This document shows, piece by piece, positions 1-8,026 of a stretch of 64,000 nt of DNA. The stretch is from the NCBI GenBank assembly GCA_937773775.1, contig CALJVL010000039.1:1-64000 (forward strand), given 5' to 3'. The notes beneath the pieces are model-generated. The model saw nothing but the letters and a program-made list of their open reading frames with translations. It did no database searches and was not told the origin of the DNA. The stretch is from an uncultured Flavobacterium sp. Lineage in GTDB: Bacteria > Bacteroidota > Bacteroidia > Flavobacteriales > Flavobacteriaceae. Position 1 is the stretch's first letter. The number at the start of each line of letters is the position of its first letter. Made by a program: the position numbers and the translations under genes.

Positions 1-1
1 A

Positions 2-58
2 TTCGTAGAATCTATTATGGCTCCTGAAGCAGTTGAAGAATTCTTGAAAAAGAAATAA
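2..58 (+). CDS. DUF4295 family protein, C-terminal end (partial)
   Basis: Only the last 18 codons are in the window, reading FVESIMAPEAVEEFLKKK and then TAA. This matches my memory of the C-terminus of DUF4295, a roughly 50-residue basic protein found in Bacteroidota and usually encoded after ribosomal protein genes (rpmB, rpmG) and just before ftsY. The next gene here is ftsY, which supports the assignment. Its role is not established; the ribosomal-protein context suggests a translation-associated function (inference). Confidence 0.75.
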   Translation, partial: FVESIMAPEAVEEFLKKK

Positions 59-78
59 TCAATTTATACATTATATAG

Positions 79-114
79 AAAAGCTACTTTCATTCGGAAG
101 TAGCTTTTTATTTT
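79..114 (+). terminator. Rho-independent terminator after DUF4295
   Basis: An 11-bp perfect stem (AAAAGCTACTT with AAGTAGCTTTT) and an 8-base loop, followed by a T-rich tail. It lies 20 bases after the DUF4295 stop codon and separates the ribosomal-protein transcript from ftsY. Confidence 0.75.
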
Positions 115-184
115 ATATCTTTAGCCGTAGAACTAAGTGTTAGTTCATTGTGTCTAATGCTTCATTCTTAATACGGTTAATACA

Positions 185-1140
185 ATGAGTTTTTTTAAAA
201 GAATATTTTCGTCAGAAAAAAAAGAGACATTAGACAAAGGTCTTGAAAAATCAAAAAGCACTTTCTTTTCGAAGCTAAGCAAAGCAGTAGCTGGAAAGTC
301 TAAGGTTGATGATGACGTCCTGGATAATTTAGAGGAAATACTTGTTTCCTCGGACGTAGGTGTTGATACGACCTTAAAAATAATTACCCGAATAGAAAAC
401 CGTGTCGCTTCTGATAAATATCTTGGTATCGAAGAGCTCAACAAAATTCTACAAGAAGAAATAGCAGCCTTACTTTCTGAAACAAATACAGGAGAAGCCA
501 CTGAATTTATTATTCCAAGCCAAAGTAAGCCCTATGTTATAATGGTTGTAGGGGTAAATGGGGTAGGAAAAACAACTACTATCGGTAAGCTAGCGTACCA
601 ATTTCAAAAAACAGGGTTATAAAATAGTTCTAGGCGCAGGAGATACGTTTCGTGCAGCCGCAATTGATCAATTAGAAATTTGGGCAGATAGAGTAGGGGT
701 TCCTATTGTAAGACAAAATATGGGAAGTGATCCTGCTTCGGTAGCTTTTGACACCTTGCAATCTGCAGTTGCGCAAGATGCTGATATTGTAATTATAGAT
801 ACCGCAGGACGCTTACACAACAAAGTTAATTTGATGAACGAATTGACAAAAGTGAAACGTGTTATGCAAAAAGTCGTAGCTGATGCTCCTCATGACATCT
901 TATTGGTTCTTGATGGTTCAACTGGGCAAAATGCTTTTTGAGCAAGCCAAACAATTCACTGCCGCAACTGAGGTAACTTCTCTCGCCGTAACCAAATTAG
1001 ACGGAACCGCAAAAGGTGGTGTTGTCATTGGAATTTCGGATCAATTCAAAATACCAGTAAAGTATATTGGTGTTGGAGAAGGAATCGAGGACTTGCAGGT
1101 CTTTAATAAATTTGAGTTTGTAGATAGCTTTTTCAAATAA
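185..1140 (+). CDS. ftsY: Signal recognition particle receptor FtsY (frame broken by two +1 indels)
   Basis: SRP receptor GTPase that docks ribosome-SRP complexes at the inner membrane for co-translational protein insertion. The product starts MSFFKRIFSSEKKET, followed by the helical N domain and then the G domain: P-loop GVNGVGKTTT, insertion-box region GAGDTFRAAA, DTAGR, and TKLDGTAKGG near the end. The reading frame breaks twice. An extra G in GGG near 613 gives an early stop at 622, and an extra T in TTTTT near 937 gives a stop at 941. Removing both restores an uninterrupted 317-residue protein of normal size for this phylum. Every GTPase motif is intact and the gene is essential in bacteria studied, so sequence error is more likely than real loss. 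It is followed after 9 bases by a small membrane-protein gene. Confidence 0.9.
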
Positions 1141-1149
1141 AAACACACA

Positions 1150-1327
1150 ATGAATTTTTCTTCAATTAAAAATTTAAAGACTATTTATCTTTACTTAATA
1201 AGTATGTTTTGTTTTGTTATAGCAAACCTTATTAGAGACATAAACATCGTTGCCTATTATGTTTTATTAGTGATAGGGTTAAGGTTTTTTTGTTTTAGGC
1301 CTTATTAAAAAAACAAAACAGCAATAG
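1150..1327 (+). CDS. Small two-helix membrane protein downstream of ftsY (one +1 indel)
   Basis: I do not recognise a named family. From ATG at 1150 the frame reads MNFSSIKNLKTIYLYLISMF and stops at 1308. Removing one base (the doubled A near 1281-1282) lets it continue to a TAG at 1327, giving 58 residues ending FFVLGLIKKTKQQ. The restored protein has two hydrophobic helices (about residues 11-28 and 34-52), a short RDIN loop and a positively charged tail, as expected of a real small inner-membrane protein. It lies 9 bases after ftsY, so it is probably co-transcribed with it and may relate to membrane protein insertion (weak inference). It is too short for routine ORF calling. Confidence 0.5.
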
Positions 1328-1331
1328 TTTT

Positions 1332-2411
1332 TTATTGGTATAACGCATTAATTTTCCGCCACAAGGCATCATCAAAATTAGATAATGCCAAATTGGAATT
1401 ATCTGTGGAATCGCCCATTCTGACGACAACCATATTCTTACTGTGTATTATGTATATCTTTTGGTCATTCTTGCCTAAAGCCATGAACATATCTGCAGCT
1501 GCAGAAGGTATTAGACTTCCAGAAAATTGTAATTGTGATTGGGGTAGATGGTAACTACTTTTCCCGTTCAACCACCATAAATAGCCATATCCTAAATTGA
1601 TGTTTTGGGATGTATTGGTAGCATCGTTAAAATAGGCTTCGTTCAAAATAAGGGTATTTCCCCACTTTCCTTTATTTTCTATTAATAGTCCAAAACGCGC
1701 CATACTTCTTGTAGTACTTGTATATATAGAGTGATTTGCGGTTTGAATCCAAATACCATCCATACCAATTTTATCTCTAAGTCTTGTGTTGAAGTAGCTA
1801 GTCCAAGTTTGGCTCGAAGCTTTTACAATTACGTCTTGAAGTTTTACATAGACATTGTTATACGCCCATCGGGTTCCAGCATCTACTTTATAACTTAGAC
1901 TAGCTGGATCTAGAGCATCACCGTTATCAATATCTTCTAACCCAGAAGTCATAGTAAGTAAATGTTTATTAGTGATTAGGTTTTCTTTGGCTAGAGGTAG
2001 ACTAGTCCAAGATTTACCAATATAGTCGGATACCTTATTATTGATATTCAAATAGCCTTCTTGTTCGGCAATTCCTGTCACTGTTGCGGTTAATGTTTTT
2101 CCAGCGCTCGCCCAATACCAATTAGCAGTAGTAGAATGTCCGTTGAAATAGTTTTCCATCACAATCCTACCGTTAACAAGTATAATAATTGATTTTGAAT
2201 TCGTCATTGCTAAATAGTCTAAAAGTGGCTGTACGGCATTTTGTTTCCAGCCTAAACTTGCGATCGATTCCGTTTCCCATTTTGTGCCATTTGTTGGAGG
2301 GAAATAGTTGGTGTCGGCAGGCAGTGGTTTAGTAAAAGTTTGTGAAGAGTCGGAGCTACAGCTAATGCACAAAATAACTATAATTAAACTATAAAGTATT
2401 TTTGATGTCAT
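1332..2411 (-). CDS. Serine hydrolase, beta-lactamase / penicillin-binding protein fold (lipoprotein)
   Basis: A 359-residue protein of the class C beta-lactamase-like (PF00144) family: DD-peptidases, esterases and amidases sharing a serine acyl-enzyme mechanism. Visible motifs are S102-A-G-K105 (SxxK nucleophile and general base) and Y184-N-N186 (YxN). The third KTG/HxG-type motif is not clear. The N-terminus is a lipoprotein-type signal with a candidate lipid-attached Cys18 in CISCSS, so the enzyme should sit in the periplasm on a lipid anchor. The residues after Cys18 are Ser and Asp. It is convergent with the small gene ending at 1327, only 4 bases away. The substrate cannot be told; nothing in the context links it to antibiotic resistance. 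A possible -7 element on the minus strand (TATTTTTG) lies at 2433-2440. Confidence 0.8.
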   Translation of the reverse strand: MTSKILYSLIIVILCISCSSDSSQTFTKPLPADTNYFPPTNGTKWETESIASLGWKQNAVQPLLDYLAMTNSKSIIILVNGRIVMENYFNGHSTTANWYWASAGKTLTATVTGIAEQEGYLNINNKVSDYIGKSWTSLPLAKENLITNKHLLTMTSGLEDIDNGDALDPASLSYKVDAGTRWAYNNVYVKLQDVIVKASSQTWTSYFNTRLRDKIGMDGIWIQTANHSIYTSTTRSMARFGLLIENKGKWGNTLILNEAYFNDATNTSQNINLGYGYLWWLNGKSSYHLPQSQLQFSGSLIPSAAADMFMALGKNDQKIYIIHSKNMVVVRMGDSTDNSNLALSNFDDALWRKINALYQ

Positions 2412-2475
2412 AGTATTAGTTTTCTGTTAGATCAAAAATAGATAAAATAGTTTAATGAGTTTTGTTTTTTTTCTT

Positions 2476-2503
2476 TTGTTTGAATTTTTTAAAGTTAACT
2501 TTG
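2476..2503 (+). promoter_or_regulatory. Bacteroidota-type promoter for the 2607-3327 pair
   Basis: TTG at 2476-2478, a 17-base spacer, then TAACTTTG at 2496-2503. This matches the Flavobacterium consensus TTG-N17-20-TAnnTTTG. The implied 5' leader is roughly 95 bases. Confidence 0.5.
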
Positions 2504-2606
2504 TACTGCTGAAAAAGAAGTTTTTCTGCTATGGATATGACGTACAGCAAGAAATAGCAATAGATTGTTTCATTCGTTGCAATTACGGTAAGTAAATATT
2601 AATTAT

Positions 2607-3050
2607 ATGAAAAACACCTTTAAAATTTTATTGCTCTCTTTGTTTTTTGTTGGTTGTCAACAAAAAGTAGAACCCGCTGATATTGCTTTGATAAATGGCT
2701 ATTGGGAAATTGAAAAAGTTGTTTTCGACTCGGGCAAGGATAAAGATTACAAAATGAATGAGAGTTACGATTACTTTGAAATAGGGAAAGATAATAGGGG
2801 GTTTAGAAAGAAAGTGATGCCGCAATTAGACGGTAGTTTTTTAACGAATGACGCCTACGAAAACGTAACAGTTCGATTCGAAGATGAGAAAGCATTCTTG
2901 GATTATTCTACTCGTTACGCTAAATGGAGCGAAGAGGTAATCGCATTATCGGATAAGGAGTTAATGGTAAAGAACACAGAGAAAAATGAATATCATTATA
3001 AGAAAGCAGGACCAATAAATTTGACAGGAGATGGTGAAAAGATTAAATAA
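2607..3050 (+). CDS. Small hypothetical lipoprotein
   Basis: A 147-residue protein with a clear lipoprotein signal: basic start MKNTFK, hydrophobic core, and FFVGC with lipid Cys17. The mature part begins QQKVEPADIALINGYWEIEKV; the NGYWEIEKV stretch resembles the first strand of lipocalin-like or DUF4488-like small beta-barrel lipoproteins. This is a similarity by eye and not a firm family call. The 3' end overlaps the start of the DUF721 gene by 20 bases in another frame, so the two genes are translationally linked. Probably outer- or inner-membrane anchored; function unknown. Confidence 0.65.
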   Translation: MKNTFKILLLSLFFVGCQQKVEPADIALINGYWEIEKVVFDSGKDKDYKMNESYDYFEIGKDNRGFRKKVMPQLDGSFLTNDAYENVTVRFEDEKAFLDYSTRYAKWSEEVIALSDKELMVKNTEKNEYHYKKAGPINLTGDGEKIK

Positions 3051-3327
3051 TCAGAGTACGGTGGGGGATGTCCTAAAAAAAATTATCCAGGTTAATAAAT
3101 TGCAACCAGGAATGGATCAAATAGACGTAAAGGACGCATGGAAAAGCCTTATGGGGAACGGCGTTAACAGCTATACGCAAAATGTGGTTTTGAAAGGAAG
3201 TACTTTGTATGTAGAATTGACTTCGTCCGTACTGCGAGAAGAATTGAGTCATGGAAAATCTAAAATTGTGACAATGATTAACGAAGAATTACGTCGAGAT
3301 GTGGTGACTAATGTTGTATTAAGGTAA
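3031..3327 (+). CDS. DUF721 domain protein (DciA-related)
   Basis: A 98-residue protein that is essentially a single DUF721 domain: an N-terminal helix (VGDVLKKIIQVNKLQPGMDQ), then AWKSLMGNGVNSYTQNVVLKG, and YVELTSSVLREELSHGKSKI. DUF721 is the domain of DciA, the ancestral loader of the replicative helicase DnaB; the short Bacteroidota form is normally near recF. Here recF is not in the window. The start ATG at 3031 overlaps the lipoprotein gene. A role in replication is inferred from the family only. Confidence 0.75.
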   Translation: MVKRLNNQSTVGDVLKKIIQVNKLQPGMDQIDVKDAWKSLMGNGVNSYTQNVVLKGSTLYVELTSSVLREELSHGKSKIVTMINEELRRDVVTNVVLR

Positions 3328-3370
3328 TGATCTGAGATTGTTGACTTACAACTATTTGGATTTTTAAATA

Positions 3371-3410
3371 AAAAATTCCGTCTCGATTTATAATCAGGAC
3401 GGAATTTTTT
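3371..3410. terminator. Bidirectional terminator between DUF721 and ndk
   Basis: A 12-bp perfect stem (AAAAATTCCGTC with GACGGAATTTTT), with A-rich and T-rich flanks on the two sides, between two convergent genes. It can terminate transcripts from either direction. Confidence 0.75.
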
Positions 3411-3468
3411 ATTGTGGAAGGTTTTGCCAGCAATCTGAGACTGAATACTAAAAACCGAACACTGAGTA

Positions 3469-3888
3469 CTAAAACTGCTCTCTTCCTGCAAAATGGAAAG
3501 AACCTTCGATAGCTGCATTTTCATCGCTATCAGAACCGTGAACTGCATTTTCTCCAATTGAAGTAGCATATGCTTTACGTATAGTGCCATCAGCTGCATC
3601 AGCTGGATTAGTAGCGCCAATTAAAGTTCTGAAGTCTTCAACAGCGTTATCTTTTTCTAAAATAGCACTAACGATTGGTCCTCTTGACATAAATTCAACT
3701 AATTCTCCGTAGAAAGGTCTTGCAGCGTGTACAGCATAAAATGCTTGAGCGTCAGCAACAGTAAGTTGAGTTAATTTTAAAGAAACGATTTTGAAACCTG
3801 CATTTGTAATCATTGCAAGAATGTTTCCGATGTGTCCATTAGCGACAGCATCAGGTTTAATCATTGTAAATGTTCTATTAGTAGCCAT
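3469..3888 (-). CDS. ndk: Nucleoside diphosphate kinase
   Basis: Transfers the gamma-phosphate from ATP to nucleoside diphosphates through a phosphohistidine, balancing NTP and dNTP pools in the cytoplasm. The 139-residue length is typical. Family motifs are visible: [10 protein letters not shown] with Lys11, the [10 protein letters not shown] segment, and the active-site motif NAVHGSDS with catalytic His117. The C-terminus is FHFAGREQF. It is preceded by a recognisable -7 promoter element and followed by a bidirectional terminator, so it is monocistronic. Confidence 0.95.
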   Translation of the reverse strand: MATNRTFTMIKPDAVANGHIGNILAMITNAGFKIVSLKLTQLTVADAQAFYAVHAARPFYGELVEFMSRGPIVSAILEKDNAVEDFRTLIGATNPADAADGTIRKAYATSIGENAVHGSDSDENAAIEGSFHFAGREQF

Positions 3889-3914
3889 TTTTTTATTTTT
3901 TTTTAATTTGTGTG

Positions 3915-3922
3915 CAAAAATA
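3915..3922 (-). promoter_or_regulatory. -7 promoter element of ndk
   Basis: Minus-strand TATTTTTG fits TAnnTTTG and sits 27 bases upstream of the ndk start codon. No clear TTG is visible at the -33 position. Confidence 0.45.
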
Positions 3923-3976
3923 GTCTTTTTTGCTTAGTTATGTTACGATTTTTATATTATCGTGCAGAAAGCGAAG

Positions 3977-5566
3977 TTATAAGGTTATGATATCAAAATT
4001 TTTCTCTAAAGGTTTCAATTTTTCGATAATTCTCGGGATCAAATTTTCTCCATTTTCTAAATAAAATTCAGAGAAATTAACTTGTCGTTCCTGCAAACTT
4101 TTGTTCGGAAATAATTCGTTTTGCAAGTCTATTGCACGTTTCAATGTGTCACTATACTTCCTTTTTTGGGCTTTAAGCAAACGCTTCTCTAAATTCTCCA
4201 GTCCTTTGGTTTGTTTTACTTCTTGGGCCTTGACCGCTCCGACAAAGGAGTTATCAGTTTGGCTTGCCAATTCAAACAAGGTTTCAAATTGTTTTCGCAA
4301 TTGTTCTTTTTGGGCCGTTAAATCAATGGGGAATTGAGAGGCTTTTTTTGTTACATTATTTATTAAAACCTTTTGTTTTGCAAATAAATCGCTCCATGCC
4401 AATTCTATTTTGTCTGCTTTTTTCACTTGTTTTTCTGTAGCCAAAAGCACTGAATTTCGTACTAAAAGTATTGGAAAAGTAATTTTTACTTCATCGAAAA
4501 AAGATTTTAGTTCCAACCAATATGCAATTTCTCCTCCTCCTCCAATGTAGCATAAATTAGGTAAAATCACTTCTTGGAATAACGGACGCATAATCACGTT
4601 AGGGCTAAACATTTCTGGATTATTGTCCAGTAATCTTAGTATTTCTTCTTCGGTAAACTCGATCTTGCTGTTGTTTACTTTGTATATTCCATTTTCAAGA
4701 ACAATGCGTTCGCGTAACTGGTCTTCGATATAAAACAAGTTGATTTCGCGGGGATTTACTTGAATATTATAGTCTTTTAATTTTTCGGTAGTTTCAAGCA
4801 CCGCTTTATTAGATGTTTGGTTCAGTAATTCTTCTTTTGCATAAGGAATAAAACTGCGTTTCAAATCCTGATTGTCCGCGTCAATTATTACCAGTCCTTG
4901 TACCCCGAAAAGCGCATTGGCTAAGTGGCGTGTGGCATCTGCTAAATTGTCGTGTTCTAGATATGCTTCAGAAAATAATTTTTGCAAAGCATTGGCATTG
5001 GTACTCGAACCCAATTCTTGTGCGTAAATTTCAAACAAATCCGATAGTCCTTCAGTTGATAATCGCCCCACGGGTCCCGTGCTTTCCCTGTTCCATCTGA
5101 ATTTTTTTCCTTTGAAATTAAAATAATTGATTTCCGCAAAATCGTGGTCTTCTGTCGCCATCCAATAGATGGGAACAAAATTGTAGGCAGGATACTTTGC
5201 CTTCAGTTCCTTGGTGAGGTTTATGGTAGAGATTATTTTGTACAGAAAATACAGAGGTCCACTAAACAAATTCAGTTGATGTCCGGTAGTGACCGTAAAC
5301 GTATTGGTTACTTTTAACGCTTCAATGTTTTGCTGTGTTAAATGGGAGGTGGCGATGTCTGAGTACTGTTTTTCCAATACTGAAACTAGAGTGGCTCTAT
5401 TTCTATTATTATAACTAGTTTGCTTTTCAAGGATTTGCCCTTCAAAGTTTTCAATTGTTGGGAAGCGGTTATATAAAGAGTGTAAATTGTTTTTTTGATC
5501 TAAATAATCATTCATCAACGGGGAGAAATATCCTGATTTTTTATAGCTGATACAGTCGGTAGGCAT
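3977..5566 (-). CDS. bshC: Bacillithiol biosynthesis cysteine-adding enzyme BshC
   Basis: Last step of bacillithiol synthesis: addition of cysteine to glucosaminyl-malate. The 529-residue protein begins MPTDCISYKKSGYFSPLMNDYLD and contains the recognisable BshC segments TTGHQLNLFSGPLYFLYKI, PIYWMATEDHDFAEI and GGGGEIAYWLELKS, with a long coiled-coil C-terminal half rich in Lys and Glu. Bacillithiol is the low-molecular-weight thiol of Firmicutes and many Bacteroidota, used for redox buffering and electrophile detoxification. bshA and bshB are not in this window. A -7 element lies at 5607-5614. ndk is upstream on the same chromosome strand but has its own terminator. Confidence 0.9.
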   Translation of the reverse strand: MPTDCISYKKSGYFSPLMNDYLDQKNNLHSLYNRFPTIENFEGQILEKQTSYNNRNRATLVSVLEKQYSDIATSHLTQQNIEALKVTNTFTVTTGHQLNLFSGPLYFLYKIISTINLTKELKAKYPAYNFVPIYWMATEDHDFAEINYFNFKGKKFRWNRESTGPVGRLSTEGLSDLFEIYAQELGSSTNANALQKLFSEAYLEHDNLADATRHLANALFGVQGLVIIDADNQDLKRSFIPYAKEELLNQTSNKAVLETTEKLKDYNIQVNPREINLFYIEDQLRERIVLENGIYKVNNSKIEFTEEEILRLLDNNPEMFSPNVIMRPLFQEVILPNLCYIGGGGEIAYWLELKSFFDEVKITFPILLVRNSVLLATEKQVKKADKIELAWSDLFAKQKVLINNVTKKASQFPIDLTAQKEQLRKQFETLFELASQTDNSFVGAVKAQEVKQTKGLENLEKRLLKAQKRKYSDTLKRAIDLQNELFPNKSLQERQVNFSEFYLENGENLIPRIIEKLKPLEKNFDIITL

Positions 5567-5606
5567 AAGTGAGAAGTTCTAAATTTAATGCTAAGGTAAT
5601 AAAACG

Positions 5607-5614
5607 CAAAGTTA
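5607..5614 (-). promoter_or_regulatory. -7 promoter element of bshC
   Basis: Minus-strand TAACTTTG matches TAnnTTTG and lies 41 bases upstream of the bshC start codon. The -33 TTG is not obvious. Confidence 0.4.
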
Positions 5615-5693
5615 TGCTTTTTAGGTTTATGAAAGCTTTGTGAATTTTTGAAACAAGTATTAAAAACTAAAGTTTTTAAGGATCGTTAGAATT

Positions 5694-5724
5694 AAAAAAG
5701 GTTGCCCTTGTGAGGCAACCTTTT
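5694..5724 (-). terminator. Terminator of the susCD-type operon
   Basis: An 11-bp stem (AAAAGGTTGCC with GGCAACCTTTT) and a 7-base loop, with a T-run on the minus strand. It lies 19 bases beyond the DUF4302 stop codon and closes the operon that begins with susC. Confidence 0.8.
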
Positions 5725-5742
5725 AGAGTCGTTAACTATACT

Positions 5743-7080
5743 TTATTGAAAAGCATAAGTTGTTATCCTGAAATTACTTGATGCACTAGTAAAAGTATAT
5801 ATCGTATTAGGTGGTCCGCCAAACCTAAAGTTTTCTCTTTTAACATATAGTCCAGTCGGATTTAGTAATTCAGTATCGATTTTTTTTAGTATTGCTGGTT
5901 CAGTACCTGAATTCCATCCATCATCCGTGAGAATCATTGTTTTATTAGCAGGGTCTTCAACTGTATTGACAAAATGATATTCAGTTGCTTTGTCACCGGC
6001 GAAAATATATTGTATATAGCTTCCAAAGGGAGTATTGAATTGGAATTGCACTCTACTTATAGTTACTCCAGATGGTAGGTTAGCATTTATCTCTGCTAGT
6101 AATGTTTTAGTTACTAATGAATTTGTGGGAGCACTGCTTAAATAGGACGCGATGTAACCAAATGCTGTTGATGGGTTTCCAGCTAATAATATCTTGTAAT
6201 CATTCGTTAATACAAGAGGTTTTGTCGTGTATTTGATCGAGGCAGTTACTCCAGCAGTTCCAGTTGCATTGAAGTTTCCAGTTGCAGCGTCATAAATAAA
6301 TATAGAAAGGCTCTGCGTACCTACTTTTACTGCGGGGTTTACGACAATACCTGTAGGGGAATATGCAATACCCATATTGCTTGTCACAGATGAACCAGTT
6401 TCTATTGAATTAGCAGTGGCATATCTAGATGGTGCGCTAAAAGAAAAATCAAATTGAGTTACTTTAGAACCGTCATTGGTTTCTAAAAGGCGAAATAATG
6501 GTCTCGTAGGTTCTCCAATTACATTAGGAATCATAGCTCTGCTTTTAGCTAAGTCAGTCCAATCTGTTGCAGTTGCTTTTATAAAGCGCAGTTCTTCAAA
6601 ACTTCTATTCGTTTTAAAAATAATTTCTCCGTTTTCTTGGCCATAATATAAAAACTGAAAATCGCCTTTATATCCTTTTCCCCTTAGTGCTGCTGTGGGG
6701 GAATTATTTGAATCAGATAATAAGTGAATTCTGTTTTTTGTTGTAAAAACAAGACTTACCGTACTCCCTAAGTCGATACTGTACTCACTAGTATTAACAG
6801 AAGTATCATTATCATAATCAGAGGCCATATCTACAGATCCGTTTTTAAATTTAAATACATGTGTGAAGCCTCCTAGTTGCGTGGTGTCGGTAAAATAGAT
6901 AGCTTTCCATCCAAATTCAGATGATTCTAATACATCGTTTAGTTCTTTTTGTTGCGCATTTAATCGCTCTGTAGGAGTCGCATTAAATGGGGATTCTAAG
7001 GTTTCCTTATTGTCGCAAGAAACCAATTGCATTGCTAAAACGGCAATGAATAGGTAGTTAATTATAGTTTTTAGTTTCAT
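5743..7080 (-). CDS. DUF4302 domain lipoprotein
   Basis: A 445-residue lipoprotein; the signal ends MQLVSC with lipid Cys22. The mature N-terminus contains ERLNAQQKELNDVLESSEFGWKAIYF, the recognisable opening of DUF4302, and a later FKFKNGSVDMASDYD segment. DUF4302 proteins are encoded in Bacteroidota uptake loci next to SusC/SusD and a zinc metallohydrolase lipoprotein, exactly as here. It is the last gene of the operon, 70 bases after the metallohydrolase. Function is unknown. A surface accessory lipoprotein that helps capture or process the imported substrate is a reasonable inference. Confidence 0.8.
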   Translation of the reverse strand: MKLKTIINYLFIAVLAMQLVSCDNKETLESPFNATPTERLNAQQKELNDVLESSEFGWKAIYFTDTTQLGGFTHVFKFKNGSVDMASDYDNDTSVNTSEYSIDLGSTVSLVFTTKNRIHLLSDSNNSPTAALRGKGYKGDFQFLYYGQENGEIIFKTNRSFEELRFIKATATDWTDLAKSRAMIPNVIGEPTRPLFRLLETNDGSKVTQFDFSFSAPSRYATANSIETGSSVTSNMGIAYSPTGIVVNPAVKVGTQSLSIFIYDAATGNFNATGTAGVTASIKYTTKPLVLTNDYKILLAGNPSTAFGYIASYLSSAPTNSLVTKTLLAEINANLPSGVTISRVQFQFNTPFGSYIQYIFAGDKATEYHFVNTVEDPANKTMILTDDGWNSGTEPAILKKIDTELLNPTGLYVKRENFRFGGPPNTIYTFTSASSNFRITTYAFQ

Positions 7081-7150
7081 ACTATTAATTTATAGGGTTA
7101 TAAATAGATTTTTTAAAAGAACAATTTTTATATTAGGCTCTTTATACATA

Positions 7151-8014
7151 CTAATTTCCGTTTATTACAGCTGTTGTGTTTTTCTCTGCTTCATCTCTCA
7201 ATTTGTAGAAATCAATACCAAAAGCATCCTTAAAGTATTTTACAACTACGGCCTCTTTAAGTTTAATATTTGCCACTGCTGTTTGGTTTGTTATACTGGC
7301 TAGGATTGCTGCATATTCAGCCTTCGAGTTCACAAGCATCGTTGCTGACATTTCTGCAAAATCTTCATTAATATTAGATCTCGCATAATCCGTAATAAAA
7401 CCTTCCTCTCTTGCTACAGAAGTAGGTGTAGCGTACCAGTTTGATGTATAGCCTGTTGGAGTAATTTTAGCAAGTGTTTTTTCGTCGAACGGTTTAGTTT
7501 GGTTCAGTATGTGAATGTACTCATGTTGAATTGTTTGCACAAAGCGCTTTACATTAGCACGATCTTTTTTATTTACATTATCGGTTTCAAATAAGGTAAT
7601 TCTTTGTCCTGCTTCGGCTAGACCAAGTGTTATGGTTCCAGTTGTATTTAAATTTCTCCCACCTACAAGTACAAATTCTCTTGGGGCAATTGTTTTCACA
7701 AAATCAGGGCCAGCAATTGCTTTGTAACTATCTAACCATATTTTTTGCACAATTTCTAAGGCCGGTTGAACTTTTGATTGCAATGGAGGATATAAAAAGC
7801 GGTTGTTATCTACCGTATTTTGATTCCATTTGTATTGTATGTTGATGTTGTATGGATTTAAATAATTAGTATCAATCCAATTGTCTAATTCCGTTTTAGA
7901 AGGAGTTGACACATCAAGAATACTATCTGTAAGTGGTTCATCACCTGAACATGCTCCAAGCAATAAAACTGAGGAGAGCACAACTATTTTTTTATAAAAA
8001 TTTAATTTTTTCAT
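7151..8014 (-). CDS. Substrate-import-associated zinc metallohydrolase lipoprotein
   Basis: A 287-residue lipoprotein with signal LLLGACSG (lipid Cys22) and a zinc-protease motif H164-E-Y-I-H168 inside KRFVQTIQHEYIHILNQTKPF. The HExxH histidines bind zinc and the glutamate is the general base; a likely third ligand lies in the EEGFITDYARSNINEDFAEM segment about 45 residues further on. This is the family called substrate import-associated zinc metallohydrolase lipoprotein, always linked to SusC/SusD pairs. The 12-base gap to susD supports one transcript. The presence of a peptidase-like enzyme suggests that the imported nutrient is peptide-like or is freed by peptide cleavage (inference). Confidence 0.85.
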   Translation of the reverse strand: MKKLNFYKKIVVLSSVLLLGACSGDEPLTDSILDVSTPSKTELDNWIDTNYLNPYNINIQYKWNQNTVDNNRFLYPPLQSKVQPALEIVQKIWLDSYKAIAGPDFVKTIAPREFVLVGGRNLNTTGTITLGLAEAGQRITLFETDNVNKKDRANVKRFVQTIQHEYIHILNQTKPFDEKTLAKITPTGYTSNWYATPTSVAREEGFITDYARSNINEDFAEMSATMLVNSKAEYAAILASITNQTAVANIKLKEAVVVKYFKDAFGIDFYKLRDEAEKNTTAVINGN

Positions 8015-8026
8015 TTTTTTTAGATA

